Shown here: in pieces, positions 23,911 through 32,104 of the stretch | Layout: each line of letters starts with the position of its first letter | How positions within the stretch are numbered: the first letter of the stretch is position 1 | Origin: Thermoproteota archaeon | GTDB lineage: Archaea > Korarchaeota > Korarchaeia > Korarchaeales > Korarchaeaceae | NCBI GenBank assembly: GCA_027491435.1 | Contig: JAOZFG010000029.1 | Coordinates: 1-53,029, forward strand | Length of the DNA stretch: 53,029 nt | Direction of reading: 5' to 3' | Made by a program: the position numbers and the translations under genes | The notes under the pieces: model-generated | Database searches by the model: none | Seen by the model: the letters and a program-made list of their open reading frames with translations, nothing else | What the model was told of the DNA's origin: nothing

Positions 23911-24780
23911 CTAGGACACGGTATCCTTAGATAACCCTTTCTTATTTTCGGCGATTAGGGATGGGTAGAGAAACCTCCTACCCCCCTCCTTCTTGATGGA
24001 GTCCCACTCGCTCAACACCTTCACTGCCTCGTTTGCCACTCTGATGGCCTCATCTTCGCCCTTCACCTCGAACTCGTTGGTCACCCTCTGAGCGTAGACT
24101 GCACACACGCAGCCTGCCCTGAGCCCGAAGAGGCTGGCCAATGTGAATAAGGTGGCTGCCTCCATCTCGAAGTTAAGCACCTTGGCAGCCCTCAAATCGT
24201 CGAGGAGGGAGTTCATCCAGCTCTGAAAGTACCCTTTGTATCCCTTCCTCCCTTGTCCGGTGTAAAAGCTGTCAGTGGAAGCCGTTATCCCCACGTGATA
24301 CCTGAAGCCCAGGGACTCGGCGGCCTCTATGAGAGCCATGACCACCTCATAGCTTGCTATCGCTGGGTAGCCCTCGCGCACGTATTGGTAGCTGGTTCCC
24401 TCCATTCTAACGGCTCCGGTGGAGATTATCAGGTCTCCCAGCTTTATATCGGGTTGAATTGCCCCTGTGCTGCCAACTCTTATGAAGGTGTTCACCCCAA
24501 CTCTGGCCAGCTCCTCTACAGCGATGGCTGTCGCTGGGCCGCCTATGCCGGTGGAGACCGCCAGCAAGCCTACTCCTCTGTACTTCCCCCTGTGTACCCT
24601 AAACTGCCTGTGCTCATCAACCGCCTCAAACTCATCCCAGTAACTAGAGATCTTATTTACCCTATCCGGATCACCAGGGAGTAGGGCGTATCTTTCGGCC
24701 TTCCCTGGGCTAATCCTAACGTGATAGGGGGTGGAGCCCATGACGGGCTCCTCAGCGCTCTTGAACTTCACTCGAGCCAC
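23911..24780 (-). CDS. Uridine phosphorylase-type nucleoside phosphorylase
   Basis: A 289-residue PNP/UDP family enzyme (phosphorolysis of nucleosides to base and ribose-1-phosphate). Seen are ALLPGDPDRVNKISSYWDEF, STGIGGPATAIAVEELARVG, FIRVGSTGAIQPDIKLGDL and the C-terminal NFEMEAATLFTLASLFGLRA, whose Glu-Met-Glu binds the ribose. An extended region SFYTGQGRKGYKGYFQSW carries the Q and R residues that bind uracil in uridine phosphorylases, so pyrimidine use is likely. In archaea such enzymes feed the pentose bisphosphate pathway for AMP/nucleoside salvage. It overlaps the slipin gene by 13 bp, so it is translated with the membrane-protease pair, an odd grouping. Confidence 0.92.
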   Translation of the reverse strand: MARVKFKSAEEPVMGSTPYHVRISPGKAERYALLPGDPDRVNKISSYWDEFEAVDEHRQFRVHRGKYRGVGLLAVSTGIGGPATAIAVEELARVGVNTFIRVGSTGAIQPDIKLGDLIISTGAVRMEGTSYQYVREGYPAIASYEVVMALIEAAESLGFRYHVGITASTDSFYTGQGRKGYKGYFQSWMNSLLDDLRAAKVLNFEMEAATLFTLASLFGLRAGCVCAVYAQRVTNEFEVKGEDEAIRVANEAVKVLSEWDSIKKEGGRRFLYPSLIAENKKGLSKDTVS

Positions 24781-25634
24781 CCTTTTATCATCTCCAGGAT
24801 CTCCAGGGGTATCACTATCTTGGTGGACTGAGCCTCCCCTATCCTCTTCAGCCCTTCCAGGTATTGCAACTTCATAGTGTTCTCGTCCAGCTCCCTGGCC
24901 ACCTTTGATATTGTGTCTAAGGCTAGGGCGTAACCCTCAGCCTTCAGTATCTGGGCCTGCCTCTCCCCCTCAGCTCTTAGTATGGCGGCTTGCTTTTCAC
25001 CCTCCGCCACCTTTATTGCGGACTCCTTCTTGCCCTCCGCCTCGGTAACCATCGCCCTCCTATTCCTCTCTGCAGCCATCTGCTTTATCATCGCCTCTTG
25101 AACGGGTTTCGGAGGCAGAATCTCCCTTATCTCCACGTTAGTTATCTTAACTCCCCACCTCTCAGTTACCTCGTCCAGCTTCACCCTGAGTATGTTATTT
25201 ATCTCGTCCCTCTTAGCCAGCACCTCGTCCAGGTTCATCTCACCTATCACTGCCCTCAAGGTGGTGGTAGCTATTCCTATAGCAGCCCCCCTGAAGTCAG
25301 CTACGTTGAGGAAGCTGGCCTTCGGGTCCACGACCTTATAGTACACTATGAAGTCTATGTCCGTCGGGGCGTTGTCCTTGGTTATGCAAGTTTGGTGGGG
25401 CACGTCGAAGTAGTTCTCCCTTAAGTCTATCCAGACTACCTGATCTATTATTGGTATCCTGAACACCACTCCAGGGCCCTTGACTCCTATGAACCTCCCT
25501 AGCCTGAGGATCACCAGCCTCTTGAACTCAGGCACTATCTTGATGGCTGAGGCCAAAAGCCCCACTATTATCAGGAGGATGAACAACATCAACAGGAAGT
25601 CCAGGGTAAGGAGTAGCTCCTGTAACATGGTCAC
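24768..25634 (-). CDS. Slipin (SPFH/stomatin family protein)
   Basis: A 288-residue prokaryotic stomatin. A hydrophobic N-terminal segment (about 8-30) anchors it to the membrane. The SPFH domain follows (EFKRLVILRLGRFIGVKGPG, then IDLRENYFDVPHQTCITKDN and VDPKASFLNVADFRGAAIGI), then a charged helical stretch with EGEKQAAILRAEGERQAQIL repeats. In Pyrococcus the equivalent pair PH1510-PH1511 shows that the partner NfeD protease cleaves the slipin C-terminal region. The gene overlaps nfeD by 4 bp, so the same pairing holds here. Its role is probably membrane microdomain organisation. Confidence 0.94.
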   Translation of the reverse strand: MTMLQELLLTLDFLLMLFILLIIVGLLASAIKIVPEFKRLVILRLGRFIGVKGPGVVFRIPIIDQVVWIDLRENYFDVPHQTCITKDNAPTDIDFIVYYKVVDPKASFLNVADFRGAAIGIATTTLRAVIGEMNLDEVLAKRDEINNILRVKLDEVTERWGVKITNVEIREILPPKPVQEAMIKQMAAERNRRAMVTEAEGKKESAIKVAEGEKQAAILRAEGERQAQILKAEGYALALDTISKVARELDENTMKLQYLEGLKRIGEAQSTKIVIPLEILEMIKGWLE

Positions 25635-26824
25635 ACCCTCTCAACCTTTAACCTGACGCCTTCAACGTCAACGACCCTCACTCTGGCCCCCTCCTCTATC
25701 TCCTCATCGGAGAAGGCCGTCCAAAGCTCGGACTCTATCAGGACGACCCCTCCCTGAGGGGTCACCTTACTCTTAACTATGCCCTCCCTGCCTAACATGT
25801 CCTCAGGCAGTGGGAGGGCCGTCCTCCCCTTAAGGGACTCCCTTATCTTGTAGAGGTAGAAGCCAACCAGACCGGATATAACTATTAGGGCGGCTATGAC
25901 GGTCTCAGCTCTGACGGACATCGCCACCAGGGGGCTACCCTCGTAAACCAGAAAGAGGCCCAGGGCTGATATGGCGCTTCCCATTATGGCCAGTAGACCA
26001 TGTCCGGTCTTAAGCTCCAGGAAGATCGTCGCGACTCCAATGATTATGAGGGCTATTGCTGTGAGGCTGACCCCCATGACGCCCATCCCATAGAGTCCTA
26101 ATATCGCTATGGCCGCCCCTGTTCCTTCCATCACGAAGGTTGGGTGGGTGAGCCCGATGAGCACAAGTATTCCGCCCACGAGTATGAGGACCCAAGCGTT
26201 TATAGGGTCCGTTATGAGCATGAGGATAGCCACCAGGGGGCTGGGGGAGTGCTCATATCCGGGAGCCCACCCTATCTCTTTCAGAAATTCGCTTAAGGAG
26301 CGAGAGCTATACTCCACCACCCCATACCTTAAGGCCTCTTCCGCTGAGAGGGCCAAGTTATCCCTGACCATGAGCTCAGCAGCTGTCTCGTTCCTCCCAG
26401 CCCCTTTAGCCAGGCTGGCCGCCCAGCTGGCTACGGCGTTGAGCACCTTCTCATCCTTTGGAATTGGAGATGCTGCCCCAACGGCTGATCCTGGTCCCAT
26501 TCCAGCTACGTCCGAGGCCAGGAGTATCAAGGCCCCGGCTGAGAAGGCCCTTCCACCAGGTGGGACGTATACGGCGAACTTTACCGGTGAGGTCTTCATC
26601 ACCGTTATTATCTTCTCGGTGGCCTTGACGAAGCCCCCGTCAGTGTTCAGGACTATAACCACGTTGGCGTTTATTGACTGGGCGAAGAGGGCGGCTTCCT
26701 TTACGTACTGGGCGACCCCCTCTGTTATCAGTCCATCAATCTTTACGACGACGGAAGGACCTCCTTGGAGAACCGCTGTTGAGGATACAATTAAGGCCAT
26801 TATGAGGAGTATCCTAGCTAACAT
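25631..26824 (-). CDS. NfeD-family membrane serine protease (STOPP type)
   Basis: About 397 residues from the ATG at 26824. A signal-like N-terminus precedes a ClpP-like protease domain (residues 20-195). Its nucleophile region is PPGGRAFSAGALILLASDVA, with Lys in SLAKGAGRNET as candidate base, followed by ALSAEEALRYGVVE. Four or five membrane helices follow (about 200-320). A C-terminal OB-like NfeD domain comes last (GREGIVKSKVTPQGGVVLIE). The frame continues upstream to 26983, but the TATA box at 26847-26857 lies inside that extension and sits about 28 bp from ATG 26824, so the transcript is leaderless. It heads a four-gene operon with slipin. Confidence 0.93.
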   Translation of the reverse strand: MLARILLIMALIVSSTAVLQGGPSVVVKIDGLITEGVAQYVKEAALFAQSINANVVIVLNTDGGFVKATEKIITVMKTSPVKFAVYVPPGGRAFSAGALILLASDVAGMGPGSAVGAASPIPKDEKVLNAVASWAASLAKGAGRNETAAELMVRDNLALSAEEALRYGVVEYSSRSLSEFLKEIGWAPGYEHSPSPLVAILMLITDPINAWVLILVGGILVLIGLTHPTFVMEGTGAAIAILGLYGMGVMGVSLTAIALIIIGVATIFLELKTGHGLLAIMGSAISALGLFLVYEGSPLVAMSVRAETVIAALIVISGLVGFYLYKIRESLKGRTALPLPEDMLGREGIVKSKVTPQGGVVLIESELWTAFSDEEIEEGARVRVVDVEGVRLKVERV

Positions 26825-26846
26825 CTTCGCTTTATCAGGGAGTAAG

Positions 26847-26857
26847 AAAATATAAAA
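26847..26857 (-). promoter_or_regulatory. TATA box of the nfeD operon
   Basis: TTTTATATTTT on the minus strand is centred about 28 bp from the ATG at 26824, indicating a leaderless mRNA and fixing the start. Confidence 0.65.
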
Positions 26858-26884
26858 GGAGGGGTTCACCTGTCGGGTGTTCCA

Positions 26885-27652
26885 GTGATCCTTAGAGAGG
26901 CCAGGGAGGAGGATGTTGAAGACATAAGGGAGATAGCTTCCTTGACGTGGGAGGGTCACGACTATCTGGCGAAGGTCTTTCACAGCTGGGTCAAGGACGG
27001 GGGGTTCTTCGTAATAGAGGAGGGCAGTAAGGTGGTGGCCACGGCCAAGTTAACCAGCTTACCCTGCAACGTTGCCTGGTTTGAGGGCCTCAGGGTGCAC
27101 CCGGATTACAGGGGGAGGGGCTACGCCAAGACGCTCCACGAGCACCTGATCTCCTTAGCCAGGGAGGAGGGGTTCAGCAGGGCCATGTTCGCCACCTACT
27201 TCAAGAACTGGGCTAGCATCCACCTGGCCGAGAAATACGGGTTTAGGATGGCGCATAGATTCCACAACCTAATGTACGCTCCCAAAAAGGTGGAAGAGCC
27301 CATCAAGTGTGAAGTTAAGCTTCCCGACGTGGAACCGGTACCAATGGGCTGGAGGTTCCTCTACGTCTGTGAAGAGACCCTTAGCTGGTTGAGGGAGAGG
27401 GTGGACTCATTCTGCTTCAGTGAAGGTGGCTTCTTCGTTCCAAAAGATCCTCCCAGAGCCTTTACTCCTTTCTCCTACAAAGGCATGTTGAGGGCGGTCA
27501 ACTACATGGGGTGGGTGGCTGAAAGGATGGGCAATAAGGTCAACGTCCTGGTTCCCGAGGGGAATCCCCTAATAAACGAGCTATTCGAGTGGGGATTCCG
27601 TCAGTGGGAGGGCAGGGGGCCCGACGTGTACGTCTTCTCCCTCGACCTCTAA
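26885..27652 (+). CDS. GNAT acetyltransferase with C-terminal extension
   Basis: A 255-residue protein whose first ~140 residues are a GNAT domain. It opens ILREAREEDVEDIREIA, and the acetyl-CoA motif A is VHPDYRGRGYAKTLHEHL (R/Q-x-x-G-x-A/G type). SIHLAEKYGFRMAHRF follows. The second half (about 140-255) is a separate region with CEETLSWLRERVDSFCFSEGG and a C-terminal VNVLVPEGNPLINELFEWGF; it may be a degenerate second GNAT-like fold. The acceptor substrate is unknown. The start is GTG 26885, 60 bp from the divergent nfeD start. Confidence 0.87.
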   Translation: MILREAREEDVEDIREIASLTWEGHDYLAKVFHSWVKDGGFFVIEEGSKVVATAKLTSLPCNVAWFEGLRVHPDYRGRGYAKTLHEHLISLAREEGFSRAMFATYFKNWASIHLAEKYGFRMAHRFHNLMYAPKKVEEPIKCEVKLPDVEPVPMGWRFLYVCEETLSWLRERVDSFCFSEGGFFVPKDPPRAFTPFSYKGMLRAVNYMGWVAERMGNKVNVLVPEGNPLINELFEWGFRQWEGRGPDVYVFSLDL

Positions 27653-27665
27653 CCTGACCTAAATG

Positions 27666-27674
27666 TTTATAAAT
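27666..27674 (+). promoter_or_regulatory. TATA box of tRNA-Asp
   Basis: TTTATAAAT lies about 29 bp upstream of the tRNA 5' end, the usual archaeal tRNA promoter spacing. Confidence 0.7.
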
Positions 27675-27698
27675 CGACCGTCGCACCCTTATCAAGGT

Positions 27699-27775
27699 GC
27701 CCGGGTGGTGTAGCCAGGCTAGCATAGGGGCCTGTCGAGCCCCAGACCCGGGTTCAAATCCCGGCCCGGGCGCCA
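27699..27775 (+). tRNA. tRNA-Asp (anticodon GTC), intronless, CCA encoded
   Basis: The acceptor stem is GCCCGGG with CCCGGGC at 27765-27771, then discriminator G and an encoded CCA. The anticodon arm is GGGGC, loop CTGTCGA, GCCCC, giving anticodon GTC for aspartate. The T-arm is CCGGG, TTCAAAT, CCCGG. All stems are fully paired and very GC-rich, as expected at high temperature. No intron is present. A short T-rich stretch (CTCCTTTTAAG) follows. Confidence 0.97.
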
Positions 27776-27809
27776 CTCCTTTTAAGAACGCTAACGTTTC
27801 TACTAAGAG

Positions 27810-28325
27810 GTGATTGAGATCAAGGTCAGGAAGTACTCGTTGACGGTTAAGGAGAGCAAGAGGCTCATAGATGAGGCTCTCTCTAAGTTTCCCGGAATTG
27901 AGGCGGTGATAAAGAGAAGGAAGACCTCCTTACAGGCTTTAGAGGTTCCCTGGAAGGGTAAGACGGCAAAGGTCCTGTTCTACGAGGGGGAGCCCCTGCT
28001 GGTCCAACTGCCCGACGGCACGCTCCTGCCCTTCCTGACGGCCGTCGAGAAGTACCACCTCTCCATACCTAAGGTGGTCATAGACAAGGGCGCCATAATG
28101 CCCGTGGCCAAGGGGGCTCACGTTATGGGGCCAGGCATAGTCAGGGTGGAAGGGGAGTTCAACCCGGGAGACGTGGTTGTCGTGGTGGAGGAGACCAGGG
28201 GTTACGTTATAGCCGTAGGGCTGGCTGAGAGGCCCCACGCCGAAGCTAAGGAGAGGGGAAGAACCGTAAAAAATTTACATCATGCAGGCGACCCCATATG
28301 GAGGGCGGTTGCCTCCCAGCAGTAG
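27810..28325 (+). CDS. PUA-domain RNA-binding protein (MCT-1-like)
   Basis: A 171-residue protein. The N-terminal ~85 residues (IKVRKYSLTVKESKRLIDEA) precede a PUA domain (about 88-165): KVVIDKGAIMPVAKGAHVMG, GIVRVEGEFNPGDVVVVVEE and YVIAVGLAERPHAEAKERGR. This is the layout of archaeal MCT-1/eIF2D-like PUA proteins (DUF1947 group), which bind RNA and are linked to translation or rRNA/tRNA handling. The substrate is not known. It starts on GTG at 27810 just after tRNA-Asp, and bcp follows 9 bp after its stop, probably co-transcribed. Confidence 0.87.
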   Translation: MIEIKVRKYSLTVKESKRLIDEALSKFPGIEAVIKRRKTSLQALEVPWKGKTAKVLFYEGEPLLVQLPDGTLLPFLTAVEKYHLSIPKVVIDKGAIMPVAKGAHVMGPGIVRVEGEFNPGDVVVVVEETRGYVIAVGLAERPHAEAKERGRTVKNLHHAGDPIWRAVASQQ

Positions 28326-28334
28326 GGTGTTAAC

Positions 28335-28802
28335 ATGATAGGAGAGGGTGAAGAGGCCCCTAACTTCTGCCTCCCTGATCAAGACGGGAGGGAGATCTGC
28401 TTAGACTCCTTCAGAGGCAGGTGGGTAGTCTTATACTTTTACCCAAAGGACAACACCAAGGGGTGCACTCAGGAGGCGTTGGACTTCACATCAAGGCTTG
28501 AAGACTTCCAGGAGCTGGGAGCTGCTGTCCTGGGGGTGAGTCCTGACTCGGTTAGAAGTCACAAGAAGTTTGCCGAGAAACACGGGCTTAAGGTGATTCT
28601 ACTCAGCGATGAGTCCAAGGATGTGTTGAAGATGTACGGGGTGTGGAAGCTCAAGAAGAGGTATGGGAGGGAATACTACGGGGTTGAGAGGAGCACCTTC
28701 CTCATAGATCCAGAGGGAGTGATCAGAAAGGTCTGGAGGAACGTCAGGGTTAAGGGCCACGTGGAGGAGGTGCTTCAAGCCCTTAGAGAGTTGGCCTCCT
28801 AA
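28335..28802 (+). CDS. bcp: Thioredoxin-dependent peroxiredoxin (BCP/PrxQ type)
   Basis: A 155-residue peroxiredoxin reducing hydrogen peroxide and alkyl hydroperoxides. The peroxidatic Cys is in FYPKDNTKGCTQEA (about residue 44), the PrxQ active site. KVILLSDESKDVLKMYGVWK and ERSTFLIDPEGVI are family signatures. The resolving Cys expected five residues after the peroxidatic one is absent, so it is probably a 1-Cys or atypical type; two extra cysteines (NFCLPDQ and REICLD) lie near the N-terminus. It follows the PUA gene with a 9 bp gap. Confidence 0.93.
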   Translation: MIGEGEEAPNFCLPDQDGREICLDSFRGRWVVLYFYPKDNTKGCTQEALDFTSRLEDFQELGAAVLGVSPDSVRSHKKFAEKHGLKVILLSDESKDVLKMYGVWKLKKRYGREYYGVERSTFLIDPEGVIRKVWRNVRVKGHVEEVLQALRELAS

Positions 28803-28833
28803 CTTTCCAACCATATTTTTAACTGCATAATAG

Positions 28834-28841
28834 TTTATATT
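28834..28841 (+). promoter_or_regulatory. TATA box for the acyl-CoA synthetase-like gene
   Basis: TTTATATT lies about 28 bp upstream of the ATG at 28866, indicating a nearly leaderless transcript separate from bcp. Confidence 0.55.
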
Positions 28842-28865
28842 TTTAGCGAGGGATTCCGAGGGAAA

Positions 28866-30161
28866 ATGGTACAGCGAGTCCTGGACCCCCTGTTCAGGCC
28901 TAAGGCTGTGGCCGTCATAGGGGCCACCAAGACCCCTAACAAGATGGGCCACGACGTCCTGAAGAACTTAATCTCCTACGGCTTCAGGGGGCCCATATAC
29001 CCGATAAACCCTAAGTACGATGAGATATACGACATAAAGTGTTACCCGACAGTCCTGGACGTGGTGGACAGGATAGATCTAGCGGTGGTCACGGTTCCCA
29101 TAGAGAACTCAATAAAGCTCATGAGCGAACTGGCTGCCAAGGGCGTTAGGGCCGTCGTGGTAACATCTAGAGTTGAGAGCGGGAAGGAAGAACTGGTAGA
29201 TTACCTTCACGACGCTGCCGAGAAGAACGGTATAAAGATGCTGGGCCCTGAGACCTTCGGCGTGATATACACTCATTCAAAGCTGAACGCCACCTACATG
29301 AACGACCCTCAAGTTAAGGCAGGACACGTGGCCGTTATGTCCTTCTCAACCCACGTCACCACGGCGGTTGTGGGGATGGCCAACTACCAGTCCGTCGGCC
29401 TGTCGGCAGTTGTCCAGCTAGGCGAAAGGTCCACGGTTAGCGAGGCCGAGATCCTGGAGTGGCTGAGAGAGGACAGGAAGACCAGGGTCATCGTGGTAAT
29501 ACTTAGCGAGATGACCGAAGACCTTCAGAGGGAGCTCGAGAAGGTTAACGAGAAGAAGCCAGTGATAACGGTCAGCCACTCCATATTCCTATCGGAGAAA
29601 GGTCTTTTAGAAGCTTCTTCCGTCAGAGAAGCCATGAACTGGTCATTGACTTTCGCCTCAAAGAAGAGGTATAGGGGGAGCAGGACCCTCATAGTCACCA
29701 ACGACGACAAGGCGACGGAGGCAATCTATGTTATGGCCAGGGACACCCAGCTGGACCTAATAGAAGTTCCCGAGGAGATAGTTAAGGAGATAAACATGAG
29801 CACGCCCGAGGAGGTTAGGCTCGAAAACCCCCTGGGAGTTCCCGTTCAGCTTCCTAGCTATGTGTTCACAGGAGTGTTAGAGAAGGCCTCCTTCAGCCAA
29901 GAGGTGGATAACGTAGTCATAATTTACTTTGAAACCCCACTCTCTGATCCCAACAACGTGGTAGAGGCGGTACTCAGCGTGTGGGATAGGACAGAAAAGA
30001 TGATAGTGGTGTCTATGATGGGGGGTAGGAGAGCCGCTGAAGGAGTTATAAAGCTCAGAGAGAACGGAGTTCCCGCATATTTCATACCCGAAGACTCCTT
30101 GAAGAGTCTGGATGCATTCGTCAAGTGGCACTCAGTTAGGTCGAACGAACGCCGGACCTAA
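28866..30161 (+). CDS. Degenerate ADP-forming acyl-CoA synthetase alpha-like protein
   Basis: A 431-residue homologue of the ADP-forming acetyl/aryl-acetyl-CoA synthetase alpha subunit. The CoA-binding fold is intact at the start (PLFRPKAVAVIGATKTPNK; GPIYPINPKYDEIYD), as is MLGPETFGVIYTHSKLNATY. The catalytic features are not. The SQSGA-like segment reads SFSTHVTTAVV. The region that normally carries the phosphorylated His (AASHTGSLAGSD-type) is missing, with KGLLEASSVREAMNWSL running straight on. The GGGxG segment reads TNDDKATEA. It should therefore not catalyse the usual phosphoryl transfer. It lies upstream of iorA, 39 bp away, with its own promoter. It may be a regulatory or CoA-binding partner. 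Confidence 0.85.
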   Translation: MVQRVLDPLFRPKAVAVIGATKTPNKMGHDVLKNLISYGFRGPIYPINPKYDEIYDIKCYPTVLDVVDRIDLAVVTVPIENSIKLMSELAAKGVRAVVVTSRVESGKEELVDYLHDAAEKNGIKMLGPETFGVIYTHSKLNATYMNDPQVKAGHVAVMSFSTHVTTAVVGMANYQSVGLSAVVQLGERSTVSEAEILEWLREDRKTRVIVVILSEMTEDLQRELEKVNEKKPVITVSHSIFLSEKGLLEASSVREAMNWSLTFASKKRYRGSRTLIVTNDDKATEAIYVMARDTQLDLIEVPEEIVKEINMSTPEEVRLENPLGVPVQLPSYVFTGVLEKASFSQEVDNVVIIYFETPLSDPNNVVEAVLSVWDRTEKMIVVSMMGGRRAAEGVIKLRENGVPAYFIPEDSLKSLDAFVKWHSVRSNERRT

Positions 30162-30170
30162 CTTTAAATC
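30162..30170 (+). promoter_or_regulatory. TATA-like box for iorAB
   Basis: CTTTAAATC lies about 35 bp upstream of the iorA ATG at 30201 and just after the preceding stop codon, so iorA need not depend on read-through. Confidence 0.5.
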
Positions 30171-30200
30171 GATTTACTTCTGTAAAGTTTAGGGTATATC

Positions 30201-32102
30201 ATGGGAGATCTACTTGCCCCCGAGGGCAGCGTGGAAGTTCTGTTAGGCAATGAGGCCATCGCCAGAGGCGCCTTAGAGGGTGGCCTAAACGTCGCCGCCG
30301 CTTACCCTGGTACTCCGAGTACCGAGATAGGGGAGGCCCTCTCAAAGGTCGCTAAGAAGGTCGGGATATATTTTGAGTGGTCGGCCAACGAGAAGGTAGC
30401 CACAGAGGTTACGATGGCGGCGGCATGGTCGGGCCTTAGGTCACTGACAATGATGAAGCACGTGGGTTTCAACGTGGCTTCAGACGCGATATTCACTCTG
30501 GCCTACGCCGGGGTTATAGGAGGGATGGTCATTGTCAGCGCTGACGATCCCCACGCCCACAGCAGCCAGAACGAGCAGGACAACAGGCATTACGCCGAGT
30601 CAGTCGGGCTGCCTATGCTTGAGCCCTACGGCCCTCAAGAGGCCAAGGAGTTCACTAGGATAGCCTTTGACCTCTCGGAGAAGTACAGAATACCCTTCAT
30701 GATAAGGACAACCACCAGGGTCAGCCACCAGAGGGCCCCGGTCAGGCTTGGCAAGATAACTGCCTCGGGAAAGAAGGGAGAGTTCGTACTCCCGGAGCCC
30801 GACAGGTACCTCCAGGTCGGGGCCATAGCCAGGAAACATCACAAGGAGCTCTTGGAGAAGCTCGACAGGATAAGGGAAGAGGTCGCTGCCAAAGACCCGT
30901 TTCTCAAGTTTTATGGGGACGAGGATTCTGACTTCGGCATAATAACATCGGGGGTCTCGTTCGCTCACACGATGGAGGCCCTAAAGCTTACCGGAATAAA
31001 GGCCAAGGTGTTAAAGCTCGGAATGACGTTCCCGCTGCCCGAGGAGAGGATAGGTGACTTCTTATCCGGTTTGTCAACCGTCCTGATAGTTGAGGAGCTT
31101 GACCCATACCTGGAAGTTAGGGTTAAGGCCATAGCTAAGGATTACGCGCCAGACGTCGATGTCCTCGGAAAGCTAACGGGCCACATGCCCAGGGTCTGGG
31201 AGTACAGGGTCAGGACCGTGCTGGAAGGCCTGTCAAAGGCCCTGGGTATAAAGTATCCGGTTAACTTCCCTGAGATAGACAGAAGGAGTTCAAAGGTCCT
31301 CAAGAGAGTTCCTCCAAGGCCACCAGTTCTCTGTCCAGCTTGTCCACACAGGTCAACTGGTTATGCCCTTAGGAGGGCCGCTGGAAGGGCTTACTTCGTC
31401 GGAGACATCGGCTGCTACGCCTTGCTGTTCCAGAAGCCGTTCAGGGTGGAGCACGTCACCCACGCGATGGGCGCCTCAATTGGAGTGGCCAATGGGCTAA
31501 ACATAGCCACTGAAAATGATGTTGTGGCCCTCATAGGAGACTCGACCTTCTTCCACGCCGGGATTCCAGCCCTGATAAACGCTGTTCACAACAAGAGGAA
31601 GATGACTGTCATCATAATGGATAACAGGACCACGGCCATGACTGGCCACCAGCCCCACCCAGGTACCGAGGTTGACGCCATGGGCCAGCAGGCAGAGGCG
31701 GTCGACATTGAGAAAGTCGTCAGGTCCATAGGAGTGGACTTCGTCAAAGTAGTTGATCCCTACGACCATAAGGCAACGGAGAAGGCGATAAGAGAGGCCT
31801 TAAAGCACGATGGTGTTTCAGTAGTTATAACAAAGAGGGAATGCGCCTTGCTGACCGTAGCCAGGCTCAGAAGGGAGGGCAAGAAGATAGTTCCCTACAG
31901 GGTGGACCCGGAGAAGTGCACCTACTGCAGGGTCTGCCTGAATACCTTCGCCTGCCCGGCCTTCGTGGATACAGGCAAGCTAGTTGAGATAGACCCCACT
32001 GTGTGCTTTGGCTGTGGAGCCTGTGTACAAGTCTGCCCGTACGACGCCATAGTCCCTCAGGAGGGCTCTCTAAACTGGAGGGATGAGAGGATAGGGGTGT
32101 GA
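30201..32102 (+). CDS. iorA: Indolepyruvate ferredoxin oxidoreductase alpha subunit
   Basis: A 633-residue IorA, which oxidatively decarboxylates aryl pyruvates from Trp, Phe and Tyr to aryl-acetyl-CoA, reducing ferredoxin. The pyrimidine domain opens LLGNEAIARGALEGGLNVAA and YPGTPSTEIGEAL. The TPP/pyrophosphate domain has CPACPHRSTGYAL, VGDIGCYAL, then GDSTFFHAGIPALINAV and the Mg/TPP segment IIMDNRTTAMTGHQPHPG. Two 4Fe-4S ferredoxin motifs lie at the C-terminus (CTYCRVCLNTFACP and CFGCGACVQVCP). iorB overlaps its end. Aryl-CoA would then be used for ATP synthesis by an ADP-forming synthetase, but the homologue next door lacks the catalytic segment. Confidence 0.96.
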   Translation: MGDLLAPEGSVEVLLGNEAIARGALEGGLNVAAAYPGTPSTEIGEALSKVAKKVGIYFEWSANEKVATEVTMAAAWSGLRSLTMMKHVGFNVASDAIFTLAYAGVIGGMVIVSADDPHAHSSQNEQDNRHYAESVGLPMLEPYGPQEAKEFTRIAFDLSEKYRIPFMIRTTTRVSHQRAPVRLGKITASGKKGEFVLPEPDRYLQVGAIARKHHKELLEKLDRIREEVAAKDPFLKFYGDEDSDFGIITSGVSFAHTMEALKLTGIKAKVLKLGMTFPLPEERIGDFLSGLSTVLIVEELDPYLEVRVKAIAKDYAPDVDVLGKLTGHMPRVWEYRVRTVLEGLSKALGIKYPVNFPEIDRRSSKVLKRVPPRPPVLCPACPHRSTGYALRRAAGRAYFVGDIGCYALLFQKPFRVEHVTHAMGASIGVANGLNIATENDVVALIGDSTFFHAGIPALINAVHNKRKMTVIIMDNRTTAMTGHQPHPGTEVDAMGQQAEAVDIEKVVRSIGVDFVKVVDPYDHKATEKAIREALKHDGVSVVITKRECALLTVARLRREGKKIVPYRVDPEKCTYCRVCLNTFACPAFVDTGKLVEIDPTVCFGCGACVQVCPYDAIVPQEGSLNWRDERIGV

Positions 32103-32104
32103 GC

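Noticed and set aside
24253-24684. 143-codon plus-strand frame
   Set aside because: Antisense to uridine phosphorylase; no start signals.
26109-26855. 248-codon plus-strand frame
   Set aside because: Antisense to nfeD, whose protease and NfeD domains are clear; codon use is that of a shadow frame.
26825-26983. Extended N-terminus of nfeD
   Set aside because: It crosses the divergent GNAT start and contains the nfeD TATA box.
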